Positions 6,547-10,886 of a stretch of DNA of 10,886 bases are shown here, piece by piece. Source of the DNA: Candidatus Methylomirabilota bacterium (GTDB lineage: Bacteria > Methylomirabilota > Methylomirabilia > Methylomirabilales > Methylomirabilaceae). The stretch spans positions 1 through 10,886 of the forward strand of contig PQAQ01000051.1 in NCBI GenBank assembly GCA_003105305.1. The letters are read 5' to 3'. Under the pieces are notes generated by a model. That model saw only the letters and a program-made list of their open reading frames with translations, was not told where the DNA came from and made no database searches. The translations under genes were made by a program, and so were the position numbers. Within the stretch, counting starts at the first letter, position 1. Each line of letters starts with the position of its first letter.

Positions 6547-6754
6547 GGTATTTCTGAGCCTCAGTACTGCGCCAGGTCGAGAAGGCGCCATGCCTACGCC
6601 ATAATCACCGAGGTTTCGGACTGCCCATTTCGTAGTCTCACAAGAGTCTACGTAAATAGGTGGCCATCTCCTGAATCAAACACCCTGGCGCCTACCAAGC
6701 AGGATTATCCGGTACTTCCACACGTTCCTGTCTACGCGAATCATCTTCCGTCGT

Positions 6755-6770
6755 TGGCACGGGAACTGCT
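6755..6770 (+). promoter_or_regulatory. Predicted sigma54 (RpoN) promoter of amt
   Basis: TGGCACGGGAACTGCT matches the -24/-12 consensus TGGCACG-N4-TTGC(A/T) with one mismatch (C for the first T of TTGC). The invariant GG (6756-6757) and GC (6768-6769) are separated by exactly ten bases as required. Transcription would begin near 6781, about 58 bases before the ATG. Sigma54 control through NtrC is the usual arrangement for ammonium transporters. No convincing NtrC enhancer palindrome was found upstream. Confidence 0.75.
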
Positions 6771-6793
6771 CATCTCTATCTCCAGTGAGGGTT

Positions 6794-6809
6794 CCGACAA
6801 CAATGTCGG
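6794..6809 (+). repeat. Hairpin in the amt mRNA leader
   Basis: CCGACA, a four-base ACAA loop and TGTCGG form a perfect 6-bp stem. It lies between the predicted sigma54 start site (about 6781) and the Shine-Dalgarno at 6828-6833. It could stabilise the 5' end of the mRNA or be a protein-binding dyad; there is no T-tract for termination. Confidence 0.4.
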
Positions 6810-6838
6810 GTTGATCACTATGACAACAAGGAGCAGCC

Positions 6839-8212
6839 ATGCCACAACGAGGTGTCGTGAATGCCGTCATCCTGCTGATCTTTGCAAGCGCACTGCTGCA
6901 TGCCCCAGTCGTTTCTCTCGCCCAGCCGGTCCCCCCCGATCTGTCACCCGTCGTCGCCGCTTCACCACCCCCGCCCGCGCCGCCCAAGGTCGACTCGGGG
7001 GATACCGCCTGGATGCTCACCTCGTCGGCATTGGTGCTGTTGATGACGGCCCCCGGTCTTGCCCTGTTTTATGCGGGCCTAGTTCGTCGTAAGAACGCGC
7101 TGGGCACCATCATGCACAGCTTTATCACTCTGGCGTTAATCAGTGTACAGTGGGCGCTGATCGGCTACTCCCTGGCCTTCGGACCCGACATAGGCGGCAC
7201 AATCGGGAGTCTCGCCTGGGTGGGGCTTCACGGCGTCGGACTGGAGCCCAACCCGGAGTACGCGGCGACCATCCCACACCAAGCCTTTATGGTGTTTCAG
7301 ATGATGTTTGCGGCCATCACCCCGGCCCTCATCACGGGGGCGATAGCCGAACGAATGAAGTTCAGCGCATTTCTGCTCTTTACCCTCCTGTGGGCCACTT
7401 TGATTTACGATCCGCTGGCGCACTGGGTCTGGGGGGTGGGCGGCTGGTTGCGCACGATAGGAGCGCTCGATTTCGCCGGCGGTACGGCCGTCCACATCAG
7501 TTCCGGCGTCTCCGCCCTCGCTGCAGCCCTGGTCGTAGGGCGGCGACGCGGCTATCCGGTGGAACCGATGCCGCCTCACAATCTGACGATGACTGTGACG
7601 GGCGCGGCGCTGCTCTGGTTCGGCTGGTTCGGCTTTAACGCGGGGAGCGCCACAGCCGCCAACAAGCTGGCCACCAATGCCTTTGTCGTCACCCACCTCG
7701 CGACGGCGGCCGCAGCGCTCGCCTGGATGTTCGTCGAATGGGGGGCCAGGGGCAAACCGACCGTCCTGGGAGCGGCCAGCGGCGTCGTGGCCGGGCTCGT
7801 CGCCATTACCCCGGCATCCGGCTATGTCGGTCCGATGGCCGCGATCGCCATCGGGGCCGGCGGGGGAATTCTCTGCTTCTCCGCCTGTATGCTGAAGGCG
7901 CGGCTGGGGTACGACGATTCGCTGGATGTTGTGGGTGTTCACGGCGTTGGCGGCACCTGGGGGGCATTGGCCACCGGCCTGTTCGCGTCAAAGGCGATCA
8001 ACCCTGATGCGGCCGACGGACTGTTCTTCGGCAATCCTCATCAGTTCGTGGTCCAGGTGATTGCCGTATTGGCCTGTATGCTCCTCGCATTCGTGGGCAC
8101 AGTGGTCCTGCTGAAGCTCATTGACGCGCTGGTTGGCTTGCGGATCAGCGATGAAGAAGAGCAGATTGGTCTGGACCTGAGCCAGCACGAAGAGAACGCC
8201 TATGGCTTCTAA
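6839..8212 (+). CDS. amt: Amt-family ammonium transporter
   Basis: The 457-residue inner-membrane channel protein moves ammonium/ammonia into the cell for nitrogen assimilation. Residues 1-28 look like a signal peptide, followed by a proline-rich stretch (about 30-50) and then eleven expected membrane helices. Family landmarks are FYAGLVRRKN (77-86), DPLAHWVW (191-198), the first pore histidine His219 in GGTAVHISSG, WFGWFGFNAGS (260-270), and the second pore histidine His368 in DVVGVHGVGGTWGAL. The cytoplasmic tail GLRISDEEEQIGLDLSQHEE (433-452) is the conserved part that PII proteins contact. Length is normal for precursor forms. The start ATG has AAGGAG five bases upstream. It is preceded by a sigma54 promoter, which fits induction under nitrogen limitation. 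No glnK gene follows; the next unit is convergent. A sensor role (fused signalling domain) is excluded because the protein ends at the normal tail. Confidence 0.97.
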   Translation: MPQRGVVNAVILLIFASALLHAPVVSLAQPVPPDLSPVVAASPPPPAPPKVDSGDTAWMLTSSALVLLMTAPGLALFYAGLVRRKNALGTIMHSFITLALISVQWALIGYSLAFGPDIGGTIGSLAWVGLHGVGLEPNPEYAATIPHQAFMVFQMMFAAITPALITGAIAERMKFSAFLLFTLLWATLIYDPLAHWVWGVGGWLRTIGALDFAGGTAVHISSGVSALAAALVVGRRRGYPVEPMPPHNLTMTVTGAALLWFGWFGFNAGSATAANKLATNAFVVTHLATAAAALAWMFVEWGARGKPTVLGAASGVVAGLVAITPASGYVGPMAAIAIGAGGGILCFSACMLKARLGYDDSLDVVGVHGVGGTWGALATGLFASKAINPDAADGLFFGNPHQFVVQVIAVLACMLLAFVGTVVLLKLIDALVGLRISDEEEQIGLDLSQHEENAYGF

Positions 8213-8294
8213 GCAACAGTCGAAACCGATCGTGAATCACTCTGACAGGTATTATCGCATCGTGAGGGGTTCAGGCTGTCGGGTGAGCTGACAT

Positions 8295-8312
8295 CGGTCC
8301 TGCGTTGGACCG
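8295..8312 (+). repeat. Small hairpin downstream of amt
   Basis: CGGTCC (8295-8300), six loop bases, and GGACCG (8307-8312) form a perfect 6-bp stem about 80 bases after the amt stop codon. No T-tract follows. It precedes the much larger hairpin at 8332 and may act with it to protect or end the amt transcript. Confidence 0.35.
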
Positions 8313-8331
8313 GGCCATCGACAAGAGGATT

Positions 8332-8373
8332 CCTGCGACGCGGGTCACTATACGACGTGACCCGCGTCGCAGG
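8332..8373. terminator. Large hairpin between convergent genes, probable bidirectional terminator
   Basis: Arms 8332-8348 and 8357-8373 are perfectly complementary over 17 bp, around an 8-base loop. The position between the ends of amt (plus strand, stop at 8212) and the hemerythrin gene (minus strand, stop at 8443) fits a shared terminator. Tails are only modestly T-rich on either side (ATTCTTAAATA on plus, AATCCTCTTG on minus), so termination strength is uncertain, and the element could also be a transcript-end stabiliser or interspersed palindrome. Confidence 0.6.
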
Positions 8374-8442
8374 CGGGAATTCTTAAATACTACCGCGGGC
8401 GGGACAAGATGCCGTAGCGTCGCCTGCCGCGGATCTCGCCGT

Positions 8443-9354
8443 CTACATACATGAATGGCCGCCCGGCTTCAACTCCTCCAGCAATGCCATCATGGAGTTG
8501 TGGACGTCGGCGCCCATCTTCTCATTCTCGAACCGCTCAAACTCTTCGCCCAGGTGCTTCTGATCCTCCGCGCTCAACATGTTGTCCGCCATGGCGTACA
8601 GGATCATGTTCTCTTTGTCGATGTGCGGCCGCAGCATCTGGATATAAGCGCGCCCGTTCCGGATGATCTTTTGGGCCGCGGCCGGATCGGTCCCGACCGC
8701 TGCCGCAGCGTCGGCCATATCACGGATGTAGGTGCGTCCGGCCTCGTGTTCCGACAGCATGACCGCGATCGGTCCGCCCTGCAATGGAAAGCCGCGGTTC
8801 ACCATCGTCTTGAACAGCAGGTCCTCTTCCTTGCCGTGATGGCACGCGTCGGCGAAGGTCCGGATGAACTTCACCGACTTTTCCAAATAGGCTCGATCCG
8901 GGGCGGCCCCGGCCTCCATCGCAATCAGTTTCCGCTCAAGCCCGTCCAACGCCTGAAGGATCAACGTATGTTCGTCCTTCAGAATCTGCGTCGGCGACCC
9001 GGCGTGGGAATGCTCGTGCTCGTGGTGTTCGTGGTGTTGGTGTCCATGGTGCGCATGGTGTTCGTGGTGTCCGCCGCAGCCCATCCCCTCGACCGGCGCC
9101 TGCGCGCCTGGGGCGGCAGCCACCCGGCGGATCGCCACCTGCCACACCTCCGGTCCGGCCTCCAGATAGCGCCACTCGAACTGTCCGGTCCGCTCCGCGG
9201 CGAAGGTGTAGTAGAGCGGCTTGGGATCGTGGTCGTTGACCAGGAGCATGGTATTCCCAACCGCCAGCTCGTCAAAAGCACGGAAGATAGTTGGGTGCTT
9301 CTGCGGGACCGGCAGGACGCGGGCATCGACGGTGGCTGCATAGTTCTCCGGCAT
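8443..9354 (-). CDS. DUF2249 - histidine-rich linker - hemerythrin fusion protein
   Basis: The 303-residue cytoplasmic protein (no signal peptide) joins three parts. Residues about 8-78 match the small DUF2249 fold ([20 protein letters not shown] and [17 protein letters not shown]). Residues 96-117 contain fourteen histidines in 22 positions, a probable metal-binding linker, with Cys93 just before. Residues about 122-280 form a four-helix hemerythrin domain with likely di-iron ligands His129 (DEH), His173 and Glu177 ([11 protein letters not shown]), His203 (SEHEAGR), and His244 and Glu248 (HIDKENMIL). Such domains bind O2 or NO or take part in Fe-S repair, and DUF2249 proteins are often found near denitrification genes. 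The start ATG has AAGGAGG eight bases upstream. It lies 40 bases after mrp in the same operon, which points to Fe-S or iron homeostasis. The substrate and the role of the linker are not known. Confidence 0.9.
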   Translation of the reverse strand: MPENYAATVDARVLPVPQKHPTIFRAFDELAVGNTMLLVNDHDPKPLYYTFAAERTGQFEWRYLEAGPEVWQVAIRRVAAAPGAQAPVEGMGCGGHHEHHAHHGHQHHEHHEHEHSHAGSPTQILKDEHTLILQALDGLERKLIAMEAGAAPDRAYLEKSVKFIRTFADACHHGKEEDLLFKTMVNRGFPLQGGPIAVMLSEHEAGRTYIRDMADAAAAVGTDPAAAQKIIRNGRAYIQMLRPHIDKENMILYAMADNMLSAEDQKHLGEEFERFENEKMGADVHNSMMALLEELKPGGHSCM

Positions 9355-9394
9355 GGTAACTTCCTCCTTATAGCAGTTCAGGGTTGTTGGTTGT

Positions 9395-10486
9395 TTAGCG
9401 GATAATCATCTGAGGCATCGCCTCGGCGGCCGCCTCGGCCGCCAGGCGTACCTTCTCCGCGACATTGCGAAAGATCAGCGCCTCGGCGGATTCCGGCCTC
9501 GCGACGACGACGGGCGCGCCGGTATCTCCGCCCTCACGGATCGCCGGGTTGAGAGGGATCTCCCCCAGGAACGGAACTCCAAGCGACTCACTCACCTGCC
9601 GCCCGCCGCCTCGGCTAAAGATGTCGGTCTCGCCCTGGCAGTGGGGACAGATAAAGTAACTCATATTTTCTACAATGCCCAGGATCGGGACGCGGGCTTC
9701 CCGAAACATCCTGAGGCCCCTCTCGGCATCCATCAGAGCCACGGCCGAAGGGGTCGTCACGATTACCCCACCCGTCAACGGCACCGACTGGACCAGCGTT
9801 AACTGGGTATCGCCTGTCCCTGGAGGTAAATCGACGATCAGGTAATCCACCTCAACGTTGTCTAATCCGCCCCAGTGGACCTCGTGCAGAAGCTGCTTGA
9901 GGGCCTGGGCCACCAAGGGACCACGCCAGATGATCGGCGACTGATCGCCCAGCAGATACCCCACCGATATGACATTCAGGCCGTACCGTACAAGTGGGAC
10001 AATCTTGCCTTCATGCGCCGTGGGCCGGCCGGCCTCGCCAAGCATCCGGGGTACGTTCGGTCCGTAAATATCGGCATCCAGCAGACCGACCGCAGCCCCG
10101 GACTGTGCCAGGGCCAGAGCCAAGTTGACGGATACGGTGCTCTTCCCCACGCCACCTTTACCCGACGCCACCGCGATGATCCGCCGAACCCCTGGGAGCG
10201 GAGCCGGTCCGGGCGCGGATTCCTGCGGCGCCTGGCGTTTGGCGGTCTGGATGTGCAACTCACCGATCCCCGGCACGCGACCCAACGTCTCACGGACCGA
10301 GGCCTCTACCTTGGCAATGACCGCGGTGTCCTCAGTCGGAATCTGGAGATCGAGATAGACGGCTGCGCCCTCTACCCGCGTATTTTTGATCATGCCAAAG
10401 GAGACAAGATCGCGGCTCATCCCGGGATATTTGACCTCGCGAAGCGCCGCGATAACCGTATCTTCTGTTACCCGTGGCGTTACCAT
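9395..10486 (-). CDS. mrp: Mrp/ApbC-type Fe-S cluster carrier ATPase
   Basis: The 363-residue cytoplasmic P-loop ATPase binds Fe-S clusters and passes them to apoproteins. Residues about 6-82 are a DUF59/MIP18 domain. After a proline-rich linker (86-98) comes the MinD/Mrp-type ATPase with the deviant Walker A SGKGGVGKST (108-117, signature Lys110 and Lys115). It continues with LLDADIYGPNVPRMLG (135-150) and the Walker B-like region DYLIVDLPPGTGD (214-226). CPHC (Cys280 and Cys283) is the pair that bridges a shared 4Fe-4S cluster in the dimer. Length is typical. Its ATG overlaps the end of the preceding gene by 7 bases, so translation is probably coupled. The ending is an alanine-rich helix. 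Cluster targets are unknown, but the cytochrome complex and the downstream hemerythrin suggest a cell with heavy demand for iron cofactors. Confidence 0.95.
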   Translation of the reverse strand: MVTPRVTEDTVIAALREVKYPGMSRDLVSFGMIKNTRVEGAAVYLDLQIPTEDTAVIAKVEASVRETLGRVPGIGELHIQTAKRQAPQESAPGPAPLPGVRRIIAVASGKGGVGKSTVSVNLALALAQSGAAVGLLDADIYGPNVPRMLGEAGRPTAHEGKIVPLVRYGLNVISVGYLLGDQSPIIWRGPLVAQALKQLLHEVHWGGLDNVEVDYLIVDLPPGTGDTQLTLVQSVPLTGGVIVTTPSAVALMDAERGLRMFREARVPILGIVENMSYFICPHCQGETDIFSRGGGRQVSESLGVPFLGEIPLNPAIREGGDTGAPVVVARPESAEALIFRNVAEKVRLAAEAAAEAMPQMIIR

Positions 10487-10821
10487 GCCGGCGCCCCCCG
10501 CCCTCCACCGGCCAGAGCCTGCTTCCCTTCAGGCGAGATCATGTCCGGATTCCAGGCCGGTTCCCAGACAATCTCGACGGTCACCCCGGTAACGCCGGGA
10601 ATCTCTCGGATGGCGCGGTCGACCGCCTGGACGAAGCTGGCGTGCATAGGACAGCCGCGTGTGGTGAGGGTCATGCGGATCGCGATGTCACCGTCCTGGA
10701 TCTGTACGTCATAGATCAGCCCCAGATCCACGATGTTGACCCCCAACTCCGGATCAATGAGTTTCCGAAGCGTCGTATAGATCTGCTCTTCGGTTATTGG
10801 TGATGTTCCCGGTTGCGTCAT
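10480..10821 (-). CDS. MIP18/DUF59-family Fe-S assembly protein (SufT/PaaD-like)
   Basis: The small cytoplasmic protein (113 residues) belongs to the family that helps mature Fe-S proteins. It shows the family core IDPELGVNIVDLGLIYDVQI (about 22-41) with the Asp-Pro-Glu motif and a second block TTRGCPMHASF whose Cys57 is the conserved cysteine of the family. The C-terminal WEPAWNPDMISPEGKQAL is typical of the stand-alone SufT/PaaD-like type. Two ATGs sit side by side; ATG 10821 leaves four bases after GGAGG and is preferred, while ATG 10824 leaves only one and would add one methionine. It ends inside the start of mrp (7-base overlap). It is the first gene of this operon within the window. Whether it works with Mrp on the same targets is inferred from coupling. 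Confidence 0.9.
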   Translation of the reverse strand: MTQPGTSPITEEQIYTTLRKLIDPELGVNIVDLGLIYDVQIQDGDIAIRMTLTTRGCPMHASFVQAVDRAIREIPGVTGVTVEIVWEPAWNPDMISPEGKQALAGGGRGAPAW

Positions 10822-10886
10822 CATACCTCCTTGTCATGTGCCTGCACTGCGTCACTCCCCCCGCCGTTCAACGGCCGGGCTTCTTA
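10822..10886 (-). promoter_or_regulatory. Leader of the Fe-S operon with strong ribosome binding site
   Basis: AAGGAGGT occupies 10825-10832 on the minus strand directly before the paired ATG codons. A near-palindrome, GCCGTT-(one base)-AACGGC, lies at about 10862-10874. No -35/-10 pair can be recognised in the remaining bases, so the promoter, or an upstream gene of the same operon, lies beyond the window. Confidence 0.5.

Larger units (their letters stand above)
6087..6754. other. Intergenic region with gene debris
   Basis: These 668 bases separate the two divergent promoters. They hold a truncated nucleotidyltransferase-like reading frame (6173-6364) and two ACACCATA motifs flanking an imperfect hairpin (6464-6546). 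Open frames on the minus strand here (for example 6140-6535) run antisense to the fragment and show no recognisable domain. From about 6560 to 6754 I see nothing assignable. The pattern suggests an old insertion and deletion site. Confidence 0.5.

Noticed and set aside
7136..7942. 268-codon minus-strand frame opposite amt
   Set aside because: Antisense to a clear Amt protein; the translation is low-complexity and rich in Gly, Arg, Asp and His.
9004..9069. Short repeated GTG/GTGTTC-like units as a microsatellite or CRISPR-like array
   Set aside because: They are the histidine and glutamate codons of the linker in the hemerythrin fusion gene; no spacers or regular repeat units exist.
8455..9405. 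316-codon plus-strand frame opposite the hemerythrin gene
   Set aside because: Its valine-rich run is the reverse reading of the histidine codons of the linker; the minus-strand gene has full di-iron motifs and a strong ribosome binding site.

Overview
The window is GC-rich bacterial DNA with two divergent blocks around an intergenic region and one convergent junction. Gene content is that of a respiring Gram-negative-type environmental bacterium: a Rieske/cytochrome b complex, a very large multiheme cytochrome c with a periplasmic-type layout, an ammonium transporter, and an Fe-S/hemerythrin cluster. The combination (split b6-type cytochrome b plus octaheme cytochrome c plus copper-protein-like partner) would fit a nitrogen-cycling lineage such as NC10 (Candidatus Methylomirabilis), Nitrospirota or their relatives. 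That placement is inference from gene content; no phylogenetic marker is present.

Region 1 (59-5998, minus strand) is a five-gene operon read from a predicted sigma70-type promoter at 6058-6086. In transcription order it holds a Tat-type Rieske 2Fe-2S protein, a cytochrome b6-like subunit, a subunit IV-like C-terminal cytochrome b half, a 901-residue membrane-anchored octaheme cytochrome c, and a secreted cupredoxin-like protein. Together they look like a quinol oxidase module in which the usual cytochrome f or c1 is replaced by a long coiled-coil octaheme protein. Electrons would pass from quinol through the Rieske cluster to the c-type hemes and then to periplasmic acceptors.

Region 2 (5999-6838) separates the divergent units. 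It carries the operon promoter, a decayed N-terminal fragment of a nucleotidyltransferase-like gene, two short repeat-like motifs, and a good sigma54 promoter.

Region 3 (6839-8212, plus strand) is an Amt-family ammonium transporter under the sigma54 promoter, with no glnK beside it inside the window. A perfect 17-bp stem hairpin at 8332-8373 lies between it and the convergent unit.

Region 4 (8443-10821, minus strand) is a three-gene operon: a small MIP18/DUF59 protein, an Mrp/ApbC P-loop ATPase with its own DUF59 domain (the two genes overlap by 7 bp), and a DUF2249-hemerythrin fusion with a histidine-rich linker. The first two act in Fe-S cluster assembly or delivery. The third suggests O2, NO or iron handling tied to that task. 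No tRNA, rRNA, CRISPR array or intact insertion sequence was seen.
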